NCBI RefSeq assembly: GCF_019320115.1
Contig: NC_089588.1
Location: 120,968,837 to 121,032,836 of the forward strand
DNA length: 64,000 nucleotides
Origin: Miscanthus floridulus
Taxonomy: Eukaryota > Streptophyta > Magnoliopsida > Poales > Poaceae
Direction: 5' to 3'
The notes under the pieces are model-generated. The model worked only from the letters and a program-made list of their open reading frames with translations, was not told the origin of the DNA and made no database searches. Shown here one piece after another: positions 23,114-34,558 of the stretch. The translations under genes and the position numbers were made by a program. Every line of letters begins with the position of its first letter. Positions within the stretch are counted from its first letter, which is position 1.

Positions 23114-24371
23114 GAAGTCCGTCGGACCTTAGGGAATTTGGAGACTTGGCAATGTTTGGGTGCATTTCATGGGGTGCATCATGATGGACAAAGTAATTGC
23201 CAAGTAGATAAGTGAATACTATGGACCCAAATTCCCCTTCCCATGTTAGGTAACTAGATGTTCTTACTATTTAATTGGTACACCTTGCAATTAGATTTTC
23301 CGACAATTGGTATCTTTAAGCATCTGGTTACTCTTCATGCCTAGGTTTGCATTTGCATGCTCTTATCTTTTGTCATGCATACACTAGGTGTATCATATGG
23401 TGGGCTTGCTCGGTTTCATTATCAACCCTTAGAGCAAACCTACATGGTTTAAAATTGCTTAGAAGCACGGCACATAGCTTGTCTTACTCTTGTTTATCTA
23501 ATATGTGCTAAAGTCCAAATTGTTGATAATCTCTCCCGAATATCATTTTTGAAAATAATTCTCGCATTCATGAGATGTCATCTTTCAAGTGGTATTTTGA
23601 TTCTAAAATAAATGTGCATGATTTCAACAAAGTTTACTACACTTGTGTGCACAAATTTAGGGGGATGATTATTCTACAACTTGGAGGCTTTGAGACTAAC
23701 ACTTTTTCAAATGGTATCAATTTTTCAAACCTATCACATGTGTAGTAGTCTCATTGTAAGGAAATTGGAGTCCCCGGAGTTAAGCATCATTCTTCAATTG
23801 GCATCATCATGTTGATTTCATTTTGACGTTTATATGCTTTCTCCATGCATTATATAGATTAAATTCCCTTGTACAATAATGTGCCAATTATGCATATACT
23901 TTGCTCTCTATCACATGTATGCATATATTTAGGGGGAGCTTAATCTATATAATATGATAGTCAAATTTTGTGACATTTCCATTCCACATTCAAAGGATCA
24001 CAAAGTTTGACTCTCCCTTGTGCCACTAATGTCTTTCTTTTCGGTGTTTGGTTCCAAAGGGGGAGAATTGAGAGGACCAAAGGCAAGCATTAAAATAAGG
24101 TGTAATGGTCTGAAAAAGGGAGGAAATTGGATTATGGATTGCCTATGTATTAAAAAAATTTGTAGGAAGCAAGGCTTAAATCCATAATGCCACATGGGGA
24201 CATTTGCAAGGGCAAGATGGTCTTCAATTGGTATTTAAGCAGGATATTCTAGCATCGTATAAATTTGCCCTTTGCATTGCATCCTAGCAAGTAGATAGTT
24301 TTTAAATTTAAAAAAAATTATTATTTGCTTGCTTTGGTCGTGTTGGCATCAATCACCAAAAAGGGGGAGAT
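23114..24371 (+). other. Non-coding 3' part of internal region 1
   Basis: AT-rich, no protein similarity. Has several AGGGGGA motifs (for example near 23660 and 23931) besides the real polypurine tract AAAGGGGGAGAT that ends at LTR 2. This stands where pol would be in an autonomous element. Confidence 0.7.
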
Positions 24372-25949
24372 TGTAAGGAAAATGGACCCTAGGCCCATTT
24401 ACTTTGGATTTTGGTGTATGATGTCTAACACAACCAAATCGGACTAATGAATTTGTAAGTGTTTGTTTTGTAGTTCAATAGGATGCAAGACGTGACTTGG
24501 ACGAAGGCGACATGATGATCCAATGATCAACACCTTAAGCAAGACCTTAGGAGCACAAGAAAAGACCCAAGATATCAAGCAAAGTCCAAGCATGAAGATA
24601 GGAATCAAGCCGTACGCAAGATCACGAAGAAACAAGCTCACAGAGGCGACCGGATGCTAGACCAGACGCTGGTGGCTCAGCAGTCGGGACGACTGGATGC
24701 TGGACCGGTGGCTTGGTAGTCGGGGTGACCGGACGACTGAACTGGCTCTACAGTCGGGCGACCGGACGACTGGACTGGCTCTACAGTCGAGGCGACCGGA
24801 CGACTGGACTGGCTCTGTAGTCAGGGCGACCGGACGACTAGACCGGCTCTGCAGTCGAGGCGACCGAAGGACTGGACCGGCTCTGTAGTCGGGGCGACCG
24901 GACGCGAGTGGTGAAATCGACGGGATGCAGGGAAGCAGTGTCCGATCGAGTACAGTAAGGTTCCTGAGCGGCAAATCTGCCACCAGACGCGTCCAGTGGT
25001 AGGCGACCGGATGCTGGCCAGCCTCCGATCAGTATATTGCCGGCTCGACGGTCAAGACGACTGGACGTGTCCGGTCAGGACGATTCAGCGTCCGGTCAGT
25101 AGCAGTATCGTGGGAGTTCGACCCCAATGGCTACTTTCTTAGTGGGGTGTATAAATACAACCCCCAACCGGCCATTTGAGGTGTGTGGAGCAGAGGAAAC
25201 ATACCAAGGGTGTTGCTACACCATTTTAGTGATCTCCACTTGCATAGAGCTTAATGATTCATTAGGTGATTAGCGTAGGTGCTTTGCGAAGTGCTTAGGT
25301 TGATTAGACCACCGCTCATGCGCTTGCTCTAGGTTTAGGCCTAGTGTTTAGTGAGGTTTGCATACCTCTTACCACTCGGTGCTTGTGAGCACCATTGTTG
25401 TACATCGGAGGGGCTTGAAGTCTTGCGAGATCACACCAACCACATTTGTGGTGTGGCCGCCACCATGTACTGGAGGGAACAAGGCCCGCGGTATTTCGGC
25501 CGGAAGCTTGATAGTGAAGACGGCGGGAAGCATCCGGGAGAGGCTTGCCGGAAGGCACGTCGGAGACCCACTTGCGCGTGGGGAAGGCCCGAGGCTATCC
25601 ACGGAGTTACTCGACCAGGAGCTTGGCCCTTGTGGGGGATTCCTTCCGAGGGGCTCCAACGAGGACTAGGGGGAAGCTTGCGCGCTTCTTGATACCTCGG
25701 TAAAAATACCAGAGTCGTCGATGGGAGTTTGCATATCTCTGCCTTGCTCTTTAGCTTCCGCATTTACATTGATTACTTTACTACATTTGCGGTAGAGATA
25801 GCAACACACTAGCAAAACCATAGTTGCACATCTAGATAGTTTATCTATTGCATAGGTTTTGCTAGGGTTAGAAAAAGAGGCGATAGTTTAGAGTTAGAAT
25901 TTTTAAGTTGCCAAATGTACCCCCCCTCTTAGGCGTCACGGTCCCTACA
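24372..25949 (+). repeat. Array LTR 2 (shared central LTR)
   Basis: Preceded by the polypurine tract of internal region 1 and followed by the primer-binding site of internal region 2, so it serves both units. Begins TGTAAGGAAAATGG, ends GTCCCTACA. Confidence 0.92.
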
Positions 25950-26030
25950 ATTGGTATCAAAGCCGGTTGGCTCATATTTGGACTTTTGGCTTAACCGCCT
26001 TTGAGCCGACGCTATTGTAGAGTGGTTGGG

Positions 26031-28034
26031 ATGGATACCACTAGGCCTCCACACTTTGATGGCACTAACTTTCCATACTATAAAGCTAGAATAGCTTGCC
26101 ACCTTGAGGCAGTTGATTTGGGTGTATGGAGAGTCACTCGTGACGGGATGAAACCCATTAAGAATCCCGAAAAGCCCACAAAGAGTGACGAAAAAGAAAT
26201 GCATTTTAATGCTAGAGCTAAGAATTGCTTGTTTGAATCAATTAGCATGGATATGTTTAACCAAGTGTTCACCTTAAATACGGCACATGAAATTTGGTTA
26301 AAACTCCAAGAGCTCCATGACGGCACAAGTAATGTCCGTGAGCAAAAACATTGTCTAGCTAAGCAAAATTATGATTCCTTTGCTATGAATGATGATGAGC
26401 TTGTTTGTGATATGTACTCTCGATTGAATCTAATTATCAATGAGCTCCATTCAATAGGATTACTAAAGCTAGATGATGTGGACATTGTGAGGAAGATCAT
26501 CTCCGTTCTACCACAAAAGAAATATGCAAGCATCATCACCATCCTTCACAACATGGAGAACTTGAGCACTATGACCTCGGGCATTGTCATTGGCAAGCTA
26601 GTGGCATTTGAAATGTCTCATAAGATGGGTCAAGGAGAAGCATCTTCATCAAGCAAAGGCAAAGCTCTCGCTTGTAGCGAGAAGAAAAAGATGAAGGGCA
26701 AGAAAGTTGAGTCAAGCTCAAGCTCAAGCTCCTCAAGTGAAGAAGAAGATGAGGATGATGATGATGATGATGAAGAATCAAGTGATGATGATCAATCTTC
26801 CTCCTCCACCTTTGACCTTGATGAAGAATCAATCAAACATATCAAAAAGGTGGAGAAGATGATCGTAAGGCTCAATGTCAAGGGTGCGCCCATCCAAATT
26901 CAAGACCTCATTTTCACTAATCAAAGAAACGAGCAAAGAAAGAGATGATGCTATGGATGTGGCGAGTTGGGGCACTTTGTGGAAGTTTGTCCAAACAAGC
27001 CCACACCCAAGACAAAGAAGAAGGCATGCAAGAACCAAGCCCTCACATCAATAAGATCATGGGATGAGTCTTCAACTGAAGAAGAACCCCATCACAAGAG
27101 GCGAGGCCGCAAGCACTCATCATCAAGCTCTTCTCGTGTGTGCCTTATGGCACGAGGAAACGAAAGCTCTTCCTCTAGTGAGAGTGATAGTGATGATGAT
27201 ATGCCTTCTTATCATGAACTTGTGCAAGAAAATCTTAAATATGCTAAAGCTTGCACTAGTCAACACAAGAAGCTCAAAATTTTAAAAGAAAAGCTAGATA
27301 GTTCACAAAAAGCATACAAAACCTTGCTTGAACAATATGAGAACTTTGCTAATCTCAATGTTGAACTATCTACTAAAATTGAGAAACTTGAGACTAGTGC
27401 AACAACAAATGCATGCACAAACAATGATGAGCAACTCTTAAAGAAAAATGAAAAATTAAAAGAAAAGTTAGCTAGCTCACAAGAAGCATATAATAATTTG
27501 CTTGCTAAAATGGAAACCATGTGCAAACATTGTGATGAGCTAACTAATAAAGTTGCTAATCTTGAAGCCGTTAGTAAAACCCCCACCAAGGCATCTAAAA
27601 AGAAAAGTTCTATCATTAACATGTCTAAAAAGGATGCCTCTACTTCTTGTAATGATTTATGTTTAGACTCACCTTTGTGCAACCAAGTTTGTGTTGAGAA
27701 AGTTGTTGTAGGTACATGCACACAAGAGGTTGCAAAAGAGAATGAGCAACTCAAGCAAGAAGTAGCTCGCCTCATCAAGGACTTGACTCAAGTGAAAAGC
27801 AAGGCGAAGCAAACCCAACTTCATCAAGATAACACCGTCAAGGGAGTGAAGAAGCTTGATGAAGGTCAAACCATGCTTTGTTACGTGTGCCACAAGGAAG
27901 GTCACAAGTCCTATGAGTGCAAGGTGAAGAATGTGGGAGGAGCAAAAAAGAAGGAGAAAAAGCAAACAAGCAAGCTCTCCAACACCTACACCAACAAGGT
28001 GAACAAGAAGGCCTCCATACCTTATCTCTCTTGA
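26031..28034 (+). pseudogene. Copia gag, array copy 2
   Basis: Same architecture as copy 1, with a complete frame from ATG 26031 to the stop at 28034 except for one in-frame TGA at 26946-26948 (codon 306) just before the CCHC knuckle CYGCGELGHF. Upstream are 305 codons (UBN2 gag and acidic linker); downstream are both knuckles and the coiled-coil. The tail block in another frame ends at 28171. If TGA is not read through, the product lacks both zinc knuckles. Gag normally forms the particle that packages element RNA. Confidence 0.85.
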
Positions 28035-28171
28035 AGAAGAAAAATGACAAGGTGGTGGCCATCAAGGTGAACAAGCAAGCCAACAATGGCGTCAAACGCT
28101 TTTGGGTGCCAAAGGAAATCATTTCAAACATGAAGAGCACCAAGAAGGTTTGGATCTCGAAAGGGAAGTGA

Positions 28172-29429
28172 GAAGTCCGTCGGACCTTAGGGAATTTGGA
28201 GACTTGGCAATGTTTGGGTGCATTTCATGGGGTGCATCATGATGGACAAAGTAATTGCCAAGTAGATTAGTGAATACTATGGACCCAAATTCCCCTTCCC
28301 ATGTTAGGTAACTAGATGTTATTACTTTTTAATTGGTACATCTTGCAATTAGATTTTCCTACAATTGGTATCTTTAAGCATCTGGTTACTCTTCATGCCT
28401 AGGTTTGCATTTGCTTGCTCTTATCTTTTGTCATGCATACACTAGGTATATCTTATGGTGGGCTTGCTCGGTTTCATTATCAACCATTGGAGCAAACCTA
28501 CATGGTTTTAAAATTGCTTAGAAGCACGGCACATAGCTTGTCTTACTCTTGTTTATCTAATATGTGCCAAAGTCCAAATTGTAGATAATCTCTCCCGAAT
28601 ATCATTTTTGAAAATAATTCTCACATTCATAAGATGTCATGTTTCAAGTGGTATTTTGATTCTAAAATAAATGTGCTTGATTTCAACAAAGGTTACTACA
28701 CTTGTGTGCACAAATTTAGGGGGATGATTATTCTACAACTTGGAGGCTTTGAGACTAACACTTTTTCAAATGGTATCAATTTTTCAAACCTATCACATGT
28801 GTAGTAGTCTGATTGTAAGGAAATTGGAGTCCTCGGAGTTAAGCATCATTCTTCAATTGGCATCATCATGTTGATTTCATTTTGATGTTTATATGCTTTC
28901 TCCATGCATTATATAGATTAAATTCCCTTGTACAATAATGTGCCAATTATGCATATACTTTGCTCTCTATCACATGTATGCATATATTTAGGGGGAGCTT
29001 AATCTATATAATGTGAGAGTCAAATTTTGTGACCTTTCCATTCCACATTCAAAGGATCACAAAGTTTGACCCTCCCTTGTGCCACTAATGTCTTTCTTTT
29101 TGGTGTTTGATTCCAAAGGGGGAGAATTTAGAGGACCAAAGGCAAGCATTAAAATAAGGTGTAATGGTCCGAAAAAGGGAGGAAATTGGATTATGGATTG
29201 CCTATGTATTAAAAAAATTGTAGGAAGCAAGGCTTAAATCCATAATGCCACATGGGGACATTTGCTAGGGCAAGATGGTCTTCAATTGGTATCTAAGCCG
29301 GATATTCTAGCATCGTATAACTTTGCCCTTTGCATTGCATCCTAGCAAGTAGATAGTTTTTAAATTTAAAAATTTTTATTATTTGCTTGCTTTGGTCGTG
29401 TTGGCATCAATCACCAAAAAGAGGGAGAT
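28172..29429 (+). other. Non-coding 3' part of internal region 2
   Basis: Near copy of 23114-24371 with scattered substitutions and small indels; no coding sequence. Ends with a polypurine tract (AAAAAGAGGGAGAT) at LTR 3. Confidence 0.7.
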
Positions 29430-30937
29430 TGTAAGGAAAATGGACCCTAGGCCCATTTACTTTGGATTTTAGTGTTTGATGTCTAACACAACCAAATTGG
29501 ACTAATGAATTTGCAAGTGTTTGTTTCGTAGTTCAATAGGATCCAAGACGTGACTTGGACGAAGGCGACATGATGATTCAATGATCAACACCTTAAGCAA
29601 GACCTTAGGAGCACCAGAAAAGACCCAAGATATCAAGCAAAGTCCAAGCATGAAGATAGGAACCAAGCCGTACACAAGATCGCAAAGAAACGAGCTCACA
29701 GAGGCGACCGGACGCTAGACCGGACGCTGGTGGCTCAGCAGTCGGGACGACCAGACGCTGGACCGGTGGCTCGGCAGTCGGGGCGACCGGACGACTGAAC
29801 TAGCTCTGTAGTCAGGCGACCGGATGACTGGACTGCCCTTGCAGTCGGGGCGACCGGACGACTGGACCGGCTCTGCAGTCGGGGCGACCGGACGCGGGCG
29901 GCGAAATCGACCGGACGCAGGGAAGCAGCATCCGATCGAGTACTGTAAGGTTCCTGAGTGGCAAATCTGCGACTGGACACGTCCGGTGGCAGGCGACCGG
30001 ACGCTGGCCAGCGTCCGATTAGTATATTGCTGGCTCAACGGTCGGGACGACCGGACGCGTCCGGTCAGGACGATTCAGCGTCCGATCAGTAGCAGTATCG
30101 CGGGAGTTCGACCCCAACGGCTACTTTCTCTGTCGGGCTTATAAATACATCCCCAACCGGTCATTTGAGGTGTGTGGAGCAGAGGAAACATACCAAGTGT
30201 GTTGCTACACCATTTTATGATCTCCACTTGCATAGAGCTTAATGATTCATTAGGTGATTAGCGTAGGTGCTTTGCGAAGTGCTTAGGTTGATTAGACCAC
30301 CGCTCATGCGCTTGCTCTAGGTTTAGGCCTAGTGTTTAGTGAGGTTTGCATACCTCTTAATATGCGTGTGCTTGTGAGCACCATTGTTGTACATCGGAGG
30401 GGCTTGAAGTCTTGCGAGATCACACCAACCGTGTTTGTGGTGTGGCCGCCACCGTGTATTGGAGGGAACAAGGCCCGCGGCATTTCGGCCGGACGCTTGA
30501 TAGTGAAGACAGCGGGGAGCATCCGGGAGAGGCTTACCGGAAGGCACGTCAGAGACCCACTTGCGCGTGGGGAAGGCCCGAGGCTATCCGCGGAGTTACT
30601 CGACCGGGAGCTTGGCCCTTGCGGGGGATTCCTTGCGAGGGGCTCCAACGAGGACTAGGGGGAAGCTTGCGCGCTTCTTGATACCTCGGTAAAAATACCG
30701 GAGTCGTCGACGGGAGTTTGCGTATCTCTACCTTGCTCTTTAGCTTCCGCATTTACATTGATTACTTTACTACGTTTGCGGTAGAGATAGCAACACACTA
30801 GCAAAACCATGGTTGCACATCTAAATAGTTTATCTATTGCATAGGTTTTGCTAGGGTTAGAAAAAGAGGCCATAGTTTAGAGTTAGAATTTTTAAGTTGC
30901 CTAATTCAACCCCCTCTTAGGCGTCACGATCCCTACA
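29430..30937 (+). repeat. Array LTR 3
   Basis: Begins TGTAAGGAAAATGG and ends GATCCCTACA, followed by GAGCC, the target duplication. Slightly shorter than the other two, mostly because of fewer 34-bp repeats. Confidence 0.92.
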
Positions 30938-31197
30938 GAGCCCATCGGAGAGGAATTTGTCCACCACGTTGGCAATCCGGCTGCTTGAAGGCTTGGAAGT
31001 GGTGGAGATGCTGCTGCAGTCACGCGAGAGGGATTACCGGTGGCCGAACTTGATCCATCATCAGGGGCGACGGGAGCACCGACTACCGAATCAGATCGGG
31101 TAGCAAGGGCAGTAGGAGCACCCCTGCCCTGCCCTGTCCTGCCTTCCCCTGCCCTGCCTTGCCTGGAGCTTGACGATGGCGGCCGGAGAAGATTCAT
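30938..31197 (-). pseudogene. PIF ORF1 exon 1, cut by the copia array
   Basis: ATG at 31197, then a Ser/Pro/Ala-rich leader ending SLQAAGLPTWWTNSSPMGS at the array junction. The rest of the exon lies across the array (19325 downward) and ends at a GTATG donor; its phase fits exon 2 (MYPPGGF). The GAGCC duplication lies in this exon. Confidence 0.75.
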
Positions 31198-31261
31198 GCT
31201 TGTAGATTGGGGGCTGGATGATTCTAGGTCTTGGAGGCCAGGCTATTTGAGGCCAGGTGAG

Positions 31262-31550
31262 CGCGCGGGGGAGATCCAGGCGAGCGCGCGGGGGAAAGGG
31301 CGACTTAGTGGCGGGAGAAGCGTAGGGAAGGGAGGGAAGCGCGAGCGCGCGTGGGAAATCGAAGGAGGGAGCACGCGGGGGAAAGGGCGGAGATCCAGGC
31401 GAGCGCGCGCGCCATCGGGCGACGCAGTGGCGGGAGCGCGCGGGGGAGATCCAGGTGAGCACGAGCGCCATCGGGCGACGCAGTGGCGGGAGCGCGCGGG
31501 GGAGATCCAGGCGAGCACGTGCGCCATCGGCGCGAGGGGGCGACGGCGCA
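31262..31550. repeat. GC-rich minisatellite in the PIF 5' arm
   Basis: Direct repeats of about 57 bp built from GAGATCCAGGCGAGC, GCCATCGGGCGACGCAGTGG and CGGGAGCGCGCGGGG, about three copies plus partial ones. Produces Arg/Gly-rich frames that are not genes. Confidence 0.7.
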
Positions 31551-31930
31551 TGGGATCCGGGTGCAGGGCGCTCGACGCTGGTCGTTTCTTCCCAACGGCG
31601 TTTTCGTAGTTTCTAGGTGCATCGGTGCTAGCGTCGAAGTCGTTTCCTACTGAAGAAATGGTTTCTTCATTTTTTTCTCTCTCTCTTCATTAATTTTCAT
31701 GCCACATCAGCAAAATGCTGACTTGTCCAAGTAATTAATGAAGATAGAAACTACCATAAATACACCATTGGGACTGCCCTTAACTCTTCTTTTATATCAG
31801 CAGAGCGATGACATATGCCCGTCAATTTATTTGAAGCTATGAAATCCATCCTAGTTTTAGGGTTAGGCTGCCCTAATGTGTTGAAATCAGTGAGCTACAA
31901 TTAATGATGTCCCTTGAAGAAGAGCCACTA

Positions 31931-32598
31931 CTCCCTCCATACCAGTAAATAGGTCATTTTGGACAAGATTTAACATATCAAGGAGTGATTAGTTAGGGTG
32001 TATTTTTTCCTGTTTGCTCTTATTAAATTGAATTGCGGGTCTCTTCCATTTAACAATCATTCAAAGCTGGGCCGGTTAGCACGATGGAGCCCGAGGCAAG
32101 AGGAGCAAGGTTTGATCTCTGGTGGCTCGATTTTTTTCCCTTTTGGCGCTCGATTTTTTCCCTTTTGCATGGCCCGATTTAGGATCTCTAATTTTTTCCA
32201 TTCGTATGGCGTGATTTTAGGATCTCTGGTGGCGTATTTTTTTTTTCGTTCCGGCGTTCGATTCTTTTCCTTTTTGCATGCCACAATTTTTTTTCCTTTT
32301 GCATGCCGCGATTTTAGGATCTCCAGTGGTGCTCGATTTTTTCCCTTTGTGTTTGTTTGGTCAGAAGTTTGGTTCGTGAAAGGGAAGCGGAGGCGGAGAC
32401 AACCCAAGAGACGTGGGAGCGGAGGCGACGGCAACCGAAGAGACGCGGTTTTAATGCTCCTCGTGAATGAGTACGACAGGAACCAAAGACACCTAGGGGC
32501 ATTCTCATCCAAGCGAGAAACCAAACAGCTAAAACGACTTCAATATGTGAAAACACTGCCAACCCCTAAAACAACCTGTATTGCCAGTACGGAGGGAA
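31931..32598. mobile_element. Tc1/mariner (Stowaway-type) element, non-autonomous
   Basis: Ends CTCCCTCCATACCAGTAAAT on the left and, inverted, TTCCCTCCGTACTGGCAATA on the right, flanked by TA. The interior is T-rich with repeated CGATTTTTTCCCTTTTGCATG-like segments and no transposase. A 200-codon open frame on the plus strand is low-complexity and unlikely to be a gene. Confidence 0.65.
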
Positions 32599-33659
32599 TA
32601 TGATATTAGAGGCTGTATGGAAGGGACTACTAGGGTTATTTCAATCATGCACCACTCGCTGAGATCATGCTTGCTTGCACCTGGCCAGTGCACTGTATCG
32701 CCCAAGACCTAGATGAATTTTAGTCATATTATTATGCAATAATAATGCATACAGTGGCGGAGGCAGGCAGGGGCCATGGCCCCACCCAATATTTGGTGAA
32801 AAAACTAATACTACTTCTGTGCTGCATATCACTACTGGAAAACTGGACTTTGCCGAGTGCCTGAGACTTTGCCGAGTGCTTTTTATCTCGGGCACTCGGC
32901 AAAGCAATATTTTGCCGAGTGCCGCACTCGGCAAAATAAAGCACTCGGCAAAGGTGGATTTGCCGAGTGCCAGGCACTCGGTAAAGCCCGGCTCTCGGCA
33001 AAAGGTGGCCGGCCCGTGACGGCGGCCACCTGCCGTCAGATTTTGCTGAGTGCCTAACGGCAGGCACTCGGCAAATTTTTTTTTTTTTTTAAAAACTTAT
33101 TTTGCCGAGTGCCAGCCCCAGGCACTCAACAAATTTTTTTTTAAAAAAACATATTTTGCCGAGTGCCCCGCATGGCACTCAACAAAATATTTTTATTTTT
33201 GATTTTGGGCCCAAATTTTTTTCTGGGCCTTGTGACAGTATTTCAAACTCTATTTTAAAATTTGGGGCAATTTTGACTTTTTTTTGATATATTTCATTAG
33301 TTTATTTCGTTTCGTCGAATTTTTCAGGACATTTCAAATTTGAACTGCAGGTACATGGAATAATAGACTTTGGTCATCCAAAAATTGATACTCATGATAT
33401 TTAGGATATGTTTAGGCCGTATCCAAGAACTCACATGAAATCTCGAGCATCTCGTTGACGTAACATGTCGAGGTACTTGCCAGAAATGTGATTTTAAATT
33501 ATATAAAATGCAAACGAAGTCCGAAAATCACGAAACTTGTCGAGGCGTCGTGTTATCACATGTGGAGGCTGTGGTAAAAAATTGAGAAGGTTTCAGGCAA
33601 GTTGTGACGTTGAATGCCAAAAACTCAGACATCTCCACATGTGATCACTGTGACGTCGG

Positions 33660-34320
33660 ATGCCCACCCTAGCCGCTGCCGCGCCCACCCCCGCCGCTGT
33701 TGCGCCCTCATCGGCGAATCGCCGCCGCCGGCGAGCCCCACCCTCACACCCGCGTGCGCCCGCACCCTCTGCCGGCCTCGCCCGCGACCGCGCATGTCGC
33801 CGGCCGTGCCCGCCGCGCCCACCCCCGTCGCCGGCCATGCCCCACCCCCAGCCGCCGGCCGCGCCCCGCCCCGGTAGCTCCCCGCGCCCGCCACCGGCCA
33901 TGCCCACGCCCGCGCCCTCCGCCGGCCTCGCCCGCAACCGCGCCCGCCGCGCCCACCCCCGTCTCCGGCCGCGCCCCGCCCCCAGCCACCGGCCGCGCCC
34001 CGCCCCAGCAGCTCCCTGCGCTCGCCGCCGGCCTCGCCCGCGACCGCGCCCGTCGCCGGCCACGCCCGCCGTGCCCACCCCCGTCGCTGGCCGCGCCCCG
34101 CCCCGGCAGCTCCCCACGCCCGTGCCCTCCGCAGGCCTTGCCCGCGACCGCGCCCATCGCCGGCCGCGCCCCGCCCCGACAGCTCCCCGCGCCCACCGTC
34201 GGCCACTCCCACGCCCTCCGCCGGCCTCGCCCGCGACCGCGCCCATCGCCGGCCGCCCCCGCCGCGCCGTGCCACGGCAGCTCCCCGCGGCCCGGCCCCC
34301 CTCGCTGCCGCCTAGAGGTG
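33660..34320. repeat. GC-rich low-complexity block in the CACTA element
   Basis: Degenerate repeats of segments such as CTCCGCCGGCCTCGCCCGCG and CGCGCCCCGCCCC. Long Pro/Ala/Arg-rich frames are open on several frames and both strands; they are composition artefacts. Confidence 0.7.
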
Positions 34321-34421
34321 GCTGGCTGGTGTCGGCCGGCCATTTTCGGCAGCAGTGGCCGTGTCCTGTCCGTCCCTTCCCTAGCCGCGCCGCTCGTAGG
34401 AGCAGGGGAGGTAGGAGGAGC

Positions 34422-34558
34422 AAGGGAGGAGGGAGAGAAGGGAAGGGGAGAAGAGGAGGAAGAGAAGAAGAGGAAGAAGGGAGAAGGGAGGAGGAAGAAG
34501 GAAGAAGGAAGAAGGGAGGGAGGAGAGGAGAAGGGAGGAGGAAGAAGGAGAAGGGAGG
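34422..34558 (+). repeat. Uninterrupted polypurine tract of 137 nt
   Basis: Only A and G on the plus strand over this interval; after one T it continues nearly to 34595. Built of GGAGGAAGAAGG-like units. Such polypurine-polypyrimidine tracts can form triplex DNA. Confidence 0.85.

Larger units (their letters stand above)
19331..30937 (+). mobile_element. Tandem copia array: LTR-internal-LTR-internal-LTR
   Basis: Three LTRs of one family (19331-20885, 24372-25949, 29430-30937) alternate with two near-identical internal regions. The whole array has one perfect target duplication, GAGCC (19326-19330, 30938-30942). Each internal region has a primer-binding site and gag but no protease, integrase, reverse transcriptase or RNase H, so both are gag-only, non-autonomous. 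Unequal recombination between LTRs of two copies, or between sister chromatids, is the usual cause. The array lies in exon 1 of PIF ORF1. Confidence 0.93.
15165..31779 (-). mobile_element. PIF/Harbinger transposon, interrupted by a copia array
   Basis: The ends are GGGCAGTCCCAATG on the left and its exact inverse CATTGGGACTGCCC on the right. A shared TAGTTTCTAT block lies a little further in, and there is a perfect TTA target duplication (15162-15164, 31780-31782). Genes run on the minus strand: ORF1 (Myb/NAM-associated) then a HARBI1-type transposase, the usual two-gene set. Without the inserted 19331-30937 array the element is about 5 kb. Both genes carry stops or frameshifts, so this copy is not autonomous now. 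Confidence 0.92.

Noticed and set aside
32842..33180. Dense short repeats considered as a possible CRISPR-like or satellite array (also 38375-38945, 48370-48845).
   Set aside because: Repeats are direct and inverted with irregular spacing next to CACTA termini; they are subterminal repeats of transposons in a plant genome.
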